Below, in pieces: positions 16,391-25,285 of a stretch of 64,000 bases of DNA. Where the stretch lies: assembly GCA_038148895.1 (NCBI GenBank), contig JBBVGQ010000003.1. One strand, written 5' to 3'. Made by a program: the position numbers and the translations under genes. The notes beneath the pieces are model-generated. The model searched no databases and had not been told where the DNA came from. It saw nothing but the letters and a program-made list of their open reading frames with translations. Source of the DNA: Tamlana sp038148895. Its GTDB lineage: Bacteria; Bacteroidota; Bacteroidia; Flavobacteriales; Flavobacteriaceae. How positions within the stretch are numbered: the first letter of the stretch is position 1; every line of letters begins with the position of its first letter.

Positions 16391-18169
16391 ATGAAAATAA
16401 AACTTCCCTATTGGCTTTTATTCTTTTTAATCACTACAACAGCATACGCACAATTACCACCAGTATTTGGTCTAGAATATGATTCCATTGCTCAAAAGGA
16501 CGAATTAACAAGAACATTTATTTCTCCAATTCGTGTTATGTGGACGTCTGATAAAGCAGGTGGATTTATTAAAAACACACAAGTTTTATTGAAAAGGGGG
16601 AATAGTCAATCTGATATGAGCAGGCAAACCCAATTTTGTTCCATAAAAACGACCGAAAAAGATACAGCTTCTATTTTATTGGATTATGGTAAAGAATTGC
16701 ATGGTGGACTTCAACTGGTTATGGGAGGTTCTTCGCGCAGAGAACCTTCATTGGTTAGGATTCGGTTTGGGGAATCTGTTGGTGAAGCCAATAGTGATAC
16801 TTATAATTCAGATTGGTTAATGGGCTTCTCTACTGATGACCATGCCAAGCGTGATATCGTCATGGAAATACCTAGAACCGGCTTAATAGAAATAGGAAAT
16901 ACAGGATTTCGTTTTGTTAGAATAGATTTATTGCAACCAAGCACATTAATAAATTTGAAAGAGGCTAGGGCCATTCTTAGATATCGGGATATTCCTTATT
17001 TGGGGTCATTCAATAGCAGTAATTCCAGACTGGATTCCATTTGGTTAACGGGAGCCTACACTACGCATTTAAATATGCAGGAATATTTATGGGATGGTAT
17101 TAAGCGCGACCGATTGGTTTGGCTTGGAGATTTTCATCCCGAATTGGCAACTATTACCAAAGTTTTCGGCTACAACGAGGTGGTTCCGAAAAGTCTTGAT
17201 TTGGCTTGCGAGCAATATCCACTGCCAAATTGGATGAATGGTATGGCATCCTATTCCTTTTGGTATTTGATTATACATTATGAATGGTTTATGCAAAATG
17301 CGGATACAGAGTTTCTCGACAAACATAGAGCCTATATCTTAGGATTAATAGATCAAATAAATTCAGGAATTGAAGAAGATGGCTCGGAAAATTTAGGGAA
17401 ATTCCGTTTTCTGGATTGGCCATCAACACCCAATAAAGAGGGCGTTGAAGCTGGTTTTAGGGCGCTTTTAATTTGGGCTTTAAAAGATGCCCGTAAGTTA
17501 TGTGGCATTCTAAATGAAAATGAAGCCATGTCCAAATGTGATGAATCTATAGAAAAATTAAATCGGGATATTAAAAGTCATAATAATTTAAAACAGGCCG
17601 CGGCGCTGATGGCCGTTGCCGGGATTCTGGATGCAAAAAAGGCAAGTGACGAAGTTATTGCCGTGGATGGAGCTGCACGATTTTCAACCTTTTATGGGCT
17701 ATATATGCTAGATGCTTTGTCTTTAGCCGGTAAGCAGGATATAGCCTTGGATATTATTGATGATTATTGGGGTGGGATGTTAGACATGGGGGCCACCACG
17801 TTTTGGGAAGACTTTAATATTGAGTGGATGGAAAACTCGGCAAGACTTGATAAAATTACTCCAGAAGGCATGAATGATATACATGGTGATTTTGGGGCCT
17901 ATTGTTACCCAAGCTATAGGCACAGTTTATGTCATGGTTGGTCTTCGGGAGTCACCGCCTGGTTAACGGAAAATGTATTGGGAATAAAGGTTCTGGAGGC
18001 AGGTTGTAAAACCTTAAAAATAGACCCTCATTTAGTTGATTTGGATTGGGTTGAAGGCACTTTTCCGACTCCTTTTGGCATTGTGAAAGTCAAACATGTT
18101 AAACTTGAAAATGGTCAAATTAAATCAGAAATAGACGCTCCTGAAGGCATAGAGATTATCAAGAATTAG
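16391..18169 (+). CDS. Secreted alpha-L-rhamnosidase-like glycoside hydrolase (GH78-type)
   Basis: A 592-residue exported protein (signal peptide ending TTTAYAQ). The N-terminal half is beta-rich (LDYGKELHGGLQLVMG, VRIRFGESVGE). It is followed by an (alpha/alpha)6 barrel with the GH78 signature LWDGIKRDRLVWLGD near residue 240, then FLDWPS, TTFWEDFN and the late SLCHGWSSGVTAWL. Family members remove alpha-L-rhamnose from rhamnogalacturonan and related glycans. It is shorter than multi-domain GH78 enzymes and lacks the extra N-terminal sandwich domains. It is 25 bp upstream of the lyase-esterase fusion and probably in one operon with it. Confidence 0.88.
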   Translation: MKIKLPYWLLFFLITTTAYAQLPPVFGLEYDSIAQKDELTRTFISPIRVMWTSDKAGGFIKNTQVLLKRGNSQSDMSRQTQFCSIKTTEKDTASILLDYGKELHGGLQLVMGGSSRREPSLVRIRFGESVGEANSDTYNSDWLMGFSTDDHAKRDIVMEIPRTGLIEIGNTGFRFVRIDLLQPSTLINLKEARAILRYRDIPYLGSFNSSNSRLDSIWLTGAYTTHLNMQEYLWDGIKRDRLVWLGDFHPELATITKVFGYNEVVPKSLDLACEQYPLPNWMNGMASYSFWYLIIHYEWFMQNADTEFLDKHRAYILGLIDQINSGIEEDGSENLGKFRFLDWPSTPNKEGVEAGFRALLIWALKDARKLCGILNENEAMSKCDESIEKLNRDIKSHNNLKQAAALMAVAGILDAKKASDEVIAVDGAARFSTFYGLYMLDALSLAGKQDIALDIIDDYWGGMLDMGATTFWEDFNIEWMENSARLDKITPEGMNDIHGDFGAYCYPSYRHSLCHGWSSGVTAWLTENVLGIKVLEAGCKTLKIDPHLVDLDWVEGTFPTPFGIVKVKHVKLENGQIKSEIDAPEGIEIIKN

Positions 18170-18194
18170 AGGGACATTCAAAAATTAGAAATTC

Positions 18195-20480
18195 ATGAAT
18201 AAACAATTAACAACTAAATTCATCATTCTTTTTTGGATGGTTTTTATGAACATCAGCTATTCCCAAGAGCAAAAAAAGACAAGTGGTGAAACTAATTATC
18301 TGGATAATTTTTACTGGTGGCAAACAGCGGTTAGTAAAAAGCCTTATAGTTGGTATGCTTCTGATGAAGGGTTATACGTTGCAGAAAACATATTGTCGTG
18401 GCAATACAAAAATACAGGTTGGCCACTTATGAATACAGCTCGCTTGCCGTTTGAGGACGATTCTACCAGAATAGGAAAATGGGGGAATAAGGCAGCCTTA
18501 GTGAAAGCATCGCTTAACGAAATGCGTTTTCTAGCTAGAGGGTATAAAACTACTCAAGATGAACGCTACAAAAAGGCGATACTTGGAGGACTGAACTTCA
18601 TCTTAGAGTCGCAATATAAAAGTGGCGCATGGCCCAGAACGTATCCAGATTTTAAAAGTAGTTATTCCCATTATGCCAGTTTTAATGACGATGTGATTAC
18701 GGATATAATGACATTTCTTAATGAGGTTATTACGTTGCCGGATTTTAAAATTATAGGAGAAGATAATTTAAAAAGAGCTAAGGAAGCCTATGCAAAAGGA
18801 TTGGATTTCATTTTAAAAAGCCAGATTAAAGTGGGTGAAAAACTTACGGCATGGCCTCAACAGTGCGACCCCATAACCTATGAACCCAAACAAGCTAGAG
18901 CTTTTGAGCCTGCCGCTATAAGTGGTGGTGAAAGTGCCAATGTTTTGCTGTTATTAATGGATATCCGTAAACCTTCCGAAGAAGTTGTTCAAGCGGTTAA
19001 ATCTGGAGTAGGGTGGTATCGGAAAGCACAGATTAATGGTATTGAAGTGCTAAAAACAGACGATGATGTTGTAGTAAAAAAGAACTCTTCTGCGCCTCCC
19101 ATTTGGGCTAGATATTATGAAATAGGCACTAATAAGCCTTTGTTTTCTGGCAGAGATGGTATTATAAAGGATGAACTTAAAGAGATTGAATTAGAACGAC
19201 GCAAAGGCTATCAATGGTATAATAAAAATGGGACAAAAGTATTTGAGAGATATAAAGAATGGCTTCACGAAAGACAATGGGATGGCCAACCTCCCACAAA
19301 CATTGATGAAGCAAAAGTTGGTAATTACACCTTGCCGAATCCACTAAAACTGCAAAATGGAAAAACAGTGAAAACCATTAAAGAGTGGGAAGAAGTAAGG
19401 CGTCCTGAAATCTTGCAATTATTTAAAACCTATCAGCATGGTTATACTCCAAACAAAACAATAAATACGGTTTTTGAAGTCATAGAAAAAGATAAGCCAA
19501 CCATGCAAGGTTTGGCTAAAAGAACACAAGCCAGAATAAAATTCCCCGATGTTGTAGATGCTCCAGAAATTAGAGTTTGCATCAGTGTTCCCGCTAAAGC
19601 CAAAGTTGCTGTGCCTACTTTATTGCATATTAGTTTTACTCCTAATATGTTGCTGTATGAAGATGAAGGCATAGATGAAGGCATGGCATGGAATACCAGA
19701 ATGAAATTACAAATTCCAGATAAGGAAGCTTATTTAATCAAGGATGTCGATCCAAAATACTTCATTGAAAGAGGCTTTGGCGTGGCCACGGTTTATTATG
19801 GCGATATTGAGCCCGACTTTAAAGGTGGAGCGGCGTTTGGTGTGCGTTCCATGTTTAATGAAGCCGATGTTAAACCCGATGCCTGGGGTGCTATTAGCGC
19901 TTGGTCGTGGGGATTGGGAAAAGTGATAGATTTACTTGAAACGATACCCCAGGTGGATACCAAAAAAGTAGCAGTGTCTGGTGTATCACGTTTAGGGAAA
20001 ACAGCAATTTGGGCAGGTGCTTCTGATGAACGTTATGCCATGGTCATCCCTATTGTCTCAGGCGAAGGAGGTGCGTCTATAAGTCGGCGTAACTTTGGAG
20101 AAACTGTTGCTGATTTAACCAATCCATTTAGATATTATTATTGGTATACACCACGATATACAGATTATGCTTTTAAGGTAAATGAACTGCCTGTTGACGG
20201 GCACATGCTCTTGACACTTATCGCGCCGCGGCCTGTATTACAGGTTGTGGGTTTAACGGATACTTGGTCGGATTCTGCAGGAGAATGGGTGTCTGCTAAT
20301 GCCGCAAAAACTGTTTATGAACTTTACGGATTAAAAGGTGTTGGCGATAATAATAAGCCCCCGTTGGAAGAAGCCATTTTAAACGATATGGGTTTTTACA
20401 TGCACGATGAAGGCCATGCCGTTTTGCCAAGAGATTTTAAGGTTATGGCAGATTTTATGGATTTGCACTTTAAAGATTAA
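18195..20480 (+). CDS. Fusion protein: PL10-like pectate lyase plus CE15-like esterase
   Basis: A 761-residue exported protein (signal peptide ending NISYSQ). Residues about 35-355 are a PL10-type polygalacturonate lyase: NTGWPLMNTARLPF, SGAWPRTYPDF, AWPQQCDPITYEP, and ARYYEIGTNKPLFSGRDG with the likely catalytic Arg320. Residues about 365-761 are an alpha/beta hydrolase of the CE15 glucuronoyl-methylesterase type: nucleophile Ser598 in SGVSRLGKTA, acidic Glu624 in SGEGGAS, and His741 in HDEGHAVLPRD. One chain could therefore cleave the galacturonan backbone and remove an ester. The esterase substrate is inference. It follows the rhamnosidase gene and ends 26 bp from a convergent gene. Confidence 0.87.
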   Translation: MNKQLTTKFIILFWMVFMNISYSQEQKKTSGETNYLDNFYWWQTAVSKKPYSWYASDEGLYVAENILSWQYKNTGWPLMNTARLPFEDDSTRIGKWGNKAALVKASLNEMRFLARGYKTTQDERYKKAILGGLNFILESQYKSGAWPRTYPDFKSSYSHYASFNDDVITDIMTFLNEVITLPDFKIIGEDNLKRAKEAYAKGLDFILKSQIKVGEKLTAWPQQCDPITYEPKQARAFEPAAISGGESANVLLLLMDIRKPSEEVVQAVKSGVGWYRKAQINGIEVLKTDDDVVVKKNSSAPPIWARYYEIGTNKPLFSGRDGIIKDELKEIELERRKGYQWYNKNGTKVFERYKEWLHERQWDGQPPTNIDEAKVGNYTLPNPLKLQNGKTVKTIKEWEEVRRPEILQLFKTYQHGYTPNKTINTVFEVIEKDKPTMQGLAKRTQARIKFPDVVDAPEIRVCISVPAKAKVAVPTLLHISFTPNMLLYEDEGIDEGMAWNTRMKLQIPDKEAYLIKDVDPKYFIERGFGVATVYYGDIEPDFKGGAAFGVRSMFNEADVKPDAWGAISAWSWGLGKVIDLLETIPQVDTKKVAVSGVSRLGKTAIWAGASDERYAMVIPIVSGEGGASISRRNFGETVADLTNPFRYYYWYTPRYTDYAFKVNELPVDGHMLLTLIAPRPVLQVVGLTDTWSDSAGEWVSANAAKTVYELYGLKGVGDNNKPPLEEAILNDMGFYMHDEGHAVLPRDFKVMADFMDLHFKD

Positions 20481-20506
20481 TGTTATTTATTTGGTACCAA
20501 CCCTCG

Positions 20507-21220
20507 TTAACGGTTTACATAACGGCTATCCCAAATGGCGGAGTTAAAATTCTTGCCTCGGCTTACCCCAAAGAAAATGAGGCAGAACCCAATAACCTTA
20601 AACCAAAAAAAGCACAGAAAGATAAATTGCGTGGTTTTATAATCGGGGTGGTAATAGCTTTCCGGAAAACTAAGGGCAATTAAAATGGCCGCCACAACGG
20701 TACTTACAATAATGGTGTCCAGGTTTCTAAACGGATACATAAGCCATTTGCGCCACACACTTAAATCGTTGCCCCATTTGTGGATTAAATAGTAATAGCC
20801 ATTGCCAATGGGCGCAAAAAGTAAAGGGTCGTCGTAGTTTTCTAAACGGAACAATTTGCTGGGTGCCATAATTTTAAAACCACCTAGGGTAGTGTTGTGC
20901 GCTTTTTCCAATTGTTTTATTTTACTAATAGCTTCAGCTGGAATATCGTTTTTAAACAAATAGCTTTCCAAAAAACGTAAACGGTAGGTAATACAAATAT
21001 TTTTAATATCCTCAATATGGAAAATCCGGTTGGTTTCCAGCAAATCTAGGTTCAAGGTGTTGTGTTCAAGGTTAGTTGTGTTATCTACCAAAGCGTTTTT
21101 AATAGCAGTTTCGTGGGCGGAATCTTGTGCCAAAACCTCTTGCACCTGTTGTAAAATATCTACGCCCTTGTTGTGCTTGTTGCGCTGTTTTAATAATTGC
21201 TTTTGGATATCTACTTGCAT
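20507..21220 (-). CDS. Hypothetical protein with two C-terminal membrane helices
   Basis: A 237-residue protein that I do not recognise. The first half is helical and charged (KQLLKQRNKHNKGVDILQQV). The middle is a soluble domain with KIMAPSKLFRLENYDDPLLFAPIGNGYYYLIHKWGNDL (two blocks), and the C-terminus has two membrane segments, TIIVSTVVAAILIALSF and FIFLCFFWFKVIGFCLIFF. No signal peptide. The convergent neighbour is the lyase-esterase gene; the upstream GNAT gene is 93 bp away in the same orientation. Confidence 0.7.
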   Translation of the reverse strand: MQVDIQKQLLKQRNKHNKGVDILQQVQEVLAQDSAHETAIKNALVDNTTNLEHNTLNLDLLETNRIFHIEDIKNICITYRLRFLESYLFKNDIPAEAISKIKQLEKAHNTTLGGFKIMAPSKLFRLENYDDPLLFAPIGNGYYYLIHKWGNDLSVWRKWLMYPFRNLDTIIVSTVVAAILIALSFPESYYHPDYKTTQFIFLCFFWFKVIGFCLIFFGVSRGKNFNSAIWDSRYVNR

Positions 21221-21313
21221 AACTGTTTAGGTTTCTTTAAAATTAGAAAAAATATGCTTACAGGCTAAATTGTTGATAACTAGTTTTTAATTATTATTGA
21301 TAAGCGCAATACC

Positions 21314-21886
21314 CTAAAACCCACCAAAAACAGTACGTTTAATTTTTGCCCATTCTTCGCTTAAAATACCGTAGCAGCAGGTGCTTCGTTTAAAACCATC
21401 CAACATCAACACATCTTTTCGAAAAATACCTTCCAGTTTGGCACCCAGTTTTTCAACGGCTTTTCTGGATTTTGTGTTGCGCTCATCAACCCGAAATTCA
21501 ACTTTATCAAATTTTAGGGTTTCAAAGGCATATTGCAACATTAAAAACTTCATGTGTTTATTTAGTCCCGTACCTTGAAAATCTTTGCCAATCCATGTCC
21601 AGCCAATATGCAACACTTTATTGTTCCAATTAATGAGTCCGAAACGGGTACAGCCGGCATAGGCATTTTTTTCTTTGTCAAAAATAATAAAGGGCATGGC
21701 GGTTTTGTGGTAATAGGCATCAACGGCTTCTTGAACGTATTCTTTTAAATCTTCGGGCGTATCAATTTTACTGGGGGAGTATTGCACTAAATTGGGTTCT
21801 TTGGCAATGGCGGTTAAATGCTTATAATTGCCCATGCCCAATAGCGTTAGTTTTACACGATGATTTTCCAGAGTTGGTGCTTCCAT
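21314..21886 (-). CDS. GNAT-family N-acetyltransferase, RimJ/RimL type
   Basis: A 190-residue acetyl-CoA-dependent transferase. It starts with an HRVKLTLLGMGNYKHL block and has AYAGCTRFGLINWNNKVLHIGWTWIGKDFQGTGLNKHMK, where the acetyl-CoA loop is degenerate, and then the late DKVEFRVDERNTKSRKAVEKLGAKLEG block (both longer blocks are described by their first residues). This matches ribosomal-protein-acetyltransferase-like enzymes; the substrate is unknown. It probably forms a unit with the hypothetical membrane gene downstream. Confidence 0.85.
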   Translation of the reverse strand: MEAPTLENHRVKLTLLGMGNYKHLTAIAKEPNLVQYSPSKIDTPEDLKEYVQEAVDAYYHKTAMPFIIFDKEKNAYAGCTRFGLINWNNKVLHIGWTWIGKDFQGTGLNKHMKFLMLQYAFETLKFDKVEFRVDERNTKSRKAVEKLGAKLEGIFRKDVLMLDGFKRSTCCYGILSEEWAKIKRTVFGGF

Positions 21887-21923
21887 AAGGTTTAAAAAGA
21901 ATGCTTTTCAAATTTAATAAAAT

Positions 21924-21954
21924 AAAAAAAGCGAAACTTTTGCAGTTTCGCTTG
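21924..21954 (-). terminator. Intrinsic terminator after the BON-LysM gene
   Basis: Minus-strand stem AAGCGAAAC / GTTTCGCTT followed by a T run (A7 at 21924-21930 on the plus strand), 22 bp past the stop codon of the LysM gene. Confidence 0.82.
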
Positions 21955-21975
21955 ATGCTTCAATGTTTTTGAATC

Positions 21976-22356
21976 TTATAGATTTGGAATAACCAATTCT
22001 TGGTCTGGATAAATTAAATCTGGGTTCTTTAAAATATTGGTATTGGCCTTAAATATGGCTTGATATTTGGCGGCATTACCATAATAATGCTTGGCAATTT
22101 TTCCCAAAGTTTCACCTTTTTGCACAATGTGTCTTGCATAAACGCTTTCATCTGCCACTTTAATGTTAGCCTTTATGTCGCTTGGGTTTTCGCCTCCAAT
22201 TTCTTTTATTTTGTCCCAAAGTATGTTCTTTTCGTACTGTGTTTTAGCGGTGCCTTTAATTTTAAGGATGTCGCCTTCAACGGTAACGTCACCATCTTGA
22301 ATGTTCAATTTTTCGCCTAGATCTAAAACAGGCTGATATTTTTGTTTTACTGCCAT
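21976..22356 (-). CDS. BON-LysM protein, Kbp/YgaU-like
   Basis: A 126-residue protein with a BON domain (about 18-68, IQDGDVTVEGDILKIKGTA) followed by one LysM domain (about 73-124, IVQKGETLGKIAKHYYG ending IYPDQELVIP). No signal peptide, as in the cytoplasmic E. coli potassium-binding protein Kbp (YgaU), which has the same two-domain order. The potassium-binding role is inferred from that resemblance only. The gene is monocistronic, divergent from rpsA, with its own terminator. Confidence 0.87.
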   Translation of the reverse strand: MAVKQKYQPVLDLGEKLNIQDGDVTVEGDILKIKGTAKTQYEKNILWDKIKEIGGENPSDIKANIKVADESVYARHIVQKGETLGKIAKHYYGNAAKYQAIFKANTNILKNPDLIYPDQELVIPNL

Positions 22357-22514
22357 AATTATTAAGTTTTTAATGAGTATTAAATATATGAATTTCTTGT
22401 GTTAAAAGTATTATCAAAGCATTAAGATTTCTTTCAATTTTAAGACACAAGAATTAACATAAAGTCACAATTGCTTTTATTTTCTCATTTTTAGGTAATT
22501 ATAATAAAATTGTT

Positions 22515-22522
22515 TAATTTTG
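22515..22522 (+). promoter_or_regulatory. Candidate -7 box for rpsA
   Basis: TAATTTTG matches TAnnTTTG. It implies a 5' untranslated leader of about 115 nt before the rpsA ATG, long enough for the autogenous translational control known for S1 genes in other bacteria. Confidence 0.5.
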
Positions 22523-22644
22523 CACTCCTTTTAGCGAATCGTCGGAAAGATAGAAGGAACTGTATTTAAACTAAAAATAACACTTCTGTGTGTTAATCGC
22601 TTAAAACTTCCGAGGCATACAGAATACAAATTATTAATCAGCAT

Positions 22645-24486
22645 ATGGCTGAAAACGAAAACCAAGCTGAAGTTGTAGCAACTGAAGCACAAGCTGCCGA
22701 AGCTCCAAAAGTATCTGAAGCTCAAGCAAATCCTGAAAAATTCTTAAAAGACTTTAACTGGCACAATTACCAAGAAGGTATTGATGAAGTTGATGACAAA
22801 CAATTAAAAGAATTTGAAAAACTAGTAGCGGAAAACTTTGTTGACACTTTAGATGATGAAGTAGTAACTGGTGTAGTGGTTCATATCACAGACCGCGATG
22901 CCATTATTGACATCAACGCAAAATCTGAAGGCGTTATTTCTTTAAACGAGTTTCGTTACAACCCTAATTTAAAAGTAGGCGATAAAGTAGAGGTATTAAT
23001 TGATGTACGCGAAGATGCTACAGGCCAATTGGTATTATCTCACAGAAAAGCGCGTGTAATTAAAGCATGGGATCGTGTAAACAAAGCACACGAAACTGGC
23101 GAAATCGTTAATGGTTTTGTTAAATGCAGAACTAAAGGAGGTATGATTGTAGATGTTTTTGGCATCGAGGCGTTCTTACCAGGTTCTCAAATTGATGTTA
23201 AGCCAATTAGAGATTACGACCAGTATGTAAATAAAACTATGGAATTTAAAGTGGTGAAAATCAACCACGAATTCAAAAACGTAGTAGTTTCACACAAAGC
23301 ACTTATTGAGGCTGATATTGAGGAACAAAAGAAAGAAATCATTGGTCAATTAGAAAAAGGCCAAGTATTGGAAGGTGTTGTTAAAAACATCACATCTTAC
23401 GGTGTATTTATTGATCTTGGTGGCGTTGACGGATTGATTCATATTACAGATCTTTCTTGGTCTAGAATCAACCATCCAAATGAGATTGTTGAGTTAGACC
23501 AAAAACTTAATGTGGTAATCCTTGATTTTGATGAAGATAAATCAAGAATCCAGTTAGGATTAAAACAATTGAGCAAACACCCATGGGAAGCTCTTGCTGA
23601 CGAAGTCAAAGTTGGTGACAAAGTAAAAGGTAAGGTAGTTGTAATCGCAGATTACGGTGCATTTATTGAAGTTGCTGATGGCGTTGAGGGTTTAATCCAC
23701 GTTTCTGAAATGTCTTGGTCAACACACTTACGTTCTGCACAAGATTTCGTTTCTGTAGGCGATGAAGTTGAAGCAGTTATCTTGACTCTTGATAGAGAAG
23801 ACCGTAAAATGTCACTTGGTATCAAACAATTGACTCCAGACCCATGGACAGATATTACTGGGAAATACCCAGTAGGTTCTAAGCACACAGGTATTGTACG
23901 TAACTTTACAAACTTTGGTGTTTTTGTTGAATTGGAAGAAGGTATTGACGGATTGATTTACATTTCAGATTTATCTTGGACCAAGAAAATTAAACACCCA
24001 TCTGAATTCTGTGCTGTTGGCGATAAATTAGATGTTGTTGTATTAGAGTTGGATGTTGAAGGACGTAAATTAAGTTTAGGTCACAAACAAACGACTGACA
24101 ATCCTTGGGATAAATATGAAACTGAATTCGCTTTAGATACTACGCACGAAGCTGAAATCTCTGAAATAGTTGATAAAGGTGCTACTGTAGAGTTTAATGA
24201 AGATATCGTTGCTTTTGTACCTGCTCGTCACCTTGAAAAAGAAGACGGAAGCAAACTTAAAAAAGGAGAGAAAGCTGAGTTTAAAATCATTGAATTCAAC
24301 AAAGAGTTTAAACGTGTTGTAGCTTCACATACTGCGGTATTTAAAGCAGAAGAAGCTAAAATAGTTAAGCAAGCTGTTAAAAAGGCTGAAGCTCAAGCAG
24401 CAGAAGCAAAACCAACATTAGGTGATGCCAACGATGCTTTACAAGCGCTTAAGGATAAAATGGATGGAAAGAAATCTAAAAAATAA
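22645..24486 (+). CDS. rpsA: 30S ribosomal protein S1
   Basis: A 613-residue protein with six S1/OB-fold repeats that helps mRNA bind the 30S subunit. An acidic, Ala/Glu-rich N-terminal extension (AEVVATEAQAAEAPKV) precedes the repeats. Recurrent repeat signatures are visible: GVVKNITSYGVFIDLGGVDG, GKVVVIADYGAFIEVADGVE, GIVRNFTNFGVFVELEEGID, each followed by GLIHITDLSW-like segments. Repeats 3-5 show the canonical RNA-binding residues best. A basic, Ala/Lys-rich C-terminal tail ends the protein. The upstream leader is long and A-rich, and a terminator follows at about 24540. Confidence 0.97.
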   Translation: MAENENQAEVVATEAQAAEAPKVSEAQANPEKFLKDFNWHNYQEGIDEVDDKQLKEFEKLVAENFVDTLDDEVVTGVVVHITDRDAIIDINAKSEGVISLNEFRYNPNLKVGDKVEVLIDVREDATGQLVLSHRKARVIKAWDRVNKAHETGEIVNGFVKCRTKGGMIVDVFGIEAFLPGSQIDVKPIRDYDQYVNKTMEFKVVKINHEFKNVVVSHKALIEADIEEQKKEIIGQLEKGQVLEGVVKNITSYGVFIDLGGVDGLIHITDLSWSRINHPNEIVELDQKLNVVILDFDEDKSRIQLGLKQLSKHPWEALADEVKVGDKVKGKVVVIADYGAFIEVADGVEGLIHVSEMSWSTHLRSAQDFVSVGDEVEAVILTLDREDRKMSLGIKQLTPDPWTDITGKYPVGSKHTGIVRNFTNFGVFVELEEGIDGLIYISDLSWTKKIKHPSEFCAVGDKLDVVVLELDVEGRKLSLGHKQTTDNPWDKYETEFALDTTHEAEISEIVDKGATVEFNEDIVAFVPARHLEKEDGSKLKKGEKAEFKIIEFNKEFKRVVASHTAVFKAEEAKIVKQAVKKAEAQAAEAKPTLGDANDALQALKDKMDGKKSKK

Positions 24487-24503
24487 TTAGATTTTTTTGT
24501 CAA

Positions 24504-24529
24504 ACTGAGCGCAGTCGAAGTGTCTCAGT
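24504..24529 (+). repeat. Short dispersed-repeat-like inverted element with GCGCAGTCGA core
   Basis: ACTGAG ... CTCAGT arms around GCGCAGTCGAAGTGT, between the rpsA stop and its terminator. A related core (GCGCAGCCGAG) lies at the thrA-thrB junction near 31740. It looks like a dispersed intergenic repeat. Confidence 0.4.
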
Positions 24530-24538
24530 AAAACTTAT

Positions 24539-24566
24539 AAGCCCCGCAAAATGTGGGGCTTTTTTG
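24539..24566 (+). terminator. Intrinsic terminator after rpsA
   Basis: Stem AAGCCCC / GGGGCTT with loop GCAAAATGT followed by T6, about 53 nt after the stop codon. Confidence 0.78.
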
Positions 24567-24568
24567 TT

Positions 24569-24666
24569 CGTCATTGCGAGGAAAGAGGCACAAATGATGA
24601 GGCAATCTGTTAAATTATATGTCCAATCCAAAAGATTACTTCGGTCATTCTTTCCTCGTAATGACG
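24569..24666. repeat. Imperfect 98-bp palindromic intergenic repeat
   Basis: Terminal arms CGTCATTGCGAGGAAAGA and TCTTTCCTCGTAATGACG are complementary except for one base. Inside are GAGGCAATCTG and AGATTACTTCGG, forming a second partial pairing. The terminal word CGTCATTGCGAGGA is typical of widespread palindromic intergenic repeats. It sits between rpsA and pyrR. Confidence 0.7.
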
Positions 24667-24706
24667 TAATGTATTAAAACATCTTTCAACTTCTAAAATT
24701 TTGCAT

Positions 24707-24714
24707 TACCTTTG
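24707..24714 (+). promoter_or_regulatory. Candidate -7 box for pyrR-pyrB
   Basis: TACCTTTG fits TAnnTTTG and lies 25 nt before the chosen ATG. The resulting leader is too short for a PyrR-controlled attenuator of the Bacillus type. Confidence 0.4.
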
Positions 24715-24739
24715 TTTTCCAGATACGTTTGGATTTTAT

Positions 24740-25279
24740 ATGAGTCAAAAAGTTTTACTTAACGCAAAAGAGGTAAACATCATTCTACACCGTTTGGCTT
24801 GTCAACTTATTGAAAAACACAACGACTTTTCAGATACTGTTTTAATTGGGCTGCAGCCCCGTGGCGTGTATTTGGCAGACCGTTTAGCCAAGATTTTACG
24901 GGAAGATTATAAAGTGAAAAATATCCAGTTGGGGTATTTAGATATTACTTTTTTCCGCGACGACTTTAGAAGAGGCGACAAGCCGCTTGAAGCCAATAAA
25001 ACGAAAATCAATTTTTTGGTTGAAGATAAAAACATTGTGTTTATTGATGATGTTTTATATACCGGACGCAGCATCAGGGCAGCTTTAACCGCAATACAAT
25101 CATTTGGTAGACCGAATGAAATTGAGCTATTAACCCTTATAGACAGGCGTTTTAGCAGACATTTACCTATTCAGCCAGATTATAGAGGCCGACAAGTGGA
25201 TGTAATAAATAACGAAAAAGTAAAAGTAAACTGGGCAGAACACGACAAAGAAGATTCGGTTTACTTAATTGAAAAATAA
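24740..25279 (+). CDS. pyrR: PyrR-family uracil phosphoribosyltransferase/regulator
   Basis: A 179-residue PRTase-fold protein. The PRPP-binding motif NIVFIDDVLYTGRSIRAALTA is unmistakable (given here as IDDVLYTGRSIRAAL), and LIGLQPRGVYLADRLA and IDRRFSRHLPIQPDYRGRQV also fit PyrR. In Gram-positive bacteria PyrR binds pyr mRNA and also has UPRTase activity; in this group the regulatory role is unproven. I chose ATG 24740 because conservation starts at MSQKVLLNAKEV; upstream codons overlap the -7 box. It lies six bp from pyrB in one operon. Confidence 0.92.
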   Translation: MSQKVLLNAKEVNIILHRLACQLIEKHNDFSDTVLIGLQPRGVYLADRLAKILREDYKVKNIQLGYLDITFFRDDFRRGDKPLEANKTKINFLVEDKNIVFIDDVLYTGRSIRAALTAIQSFGRPNEIELLTLIDRRFSRHLPIQPDYRGRQVDVINNEKVKVNWAEHDKEDSVYLIEK

Positions 25280-25285
25280 AATAGA

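Noticed and set aside
12707..20480. Calling the GH43-rhamnosidase-lyase block a canonical polysaccharide utilization locus
   Set aside because: No SusC/SusD pair, hybrid two-component or ECF regulator is present in or near it; I describe it only as a dispersed pectin-related block.
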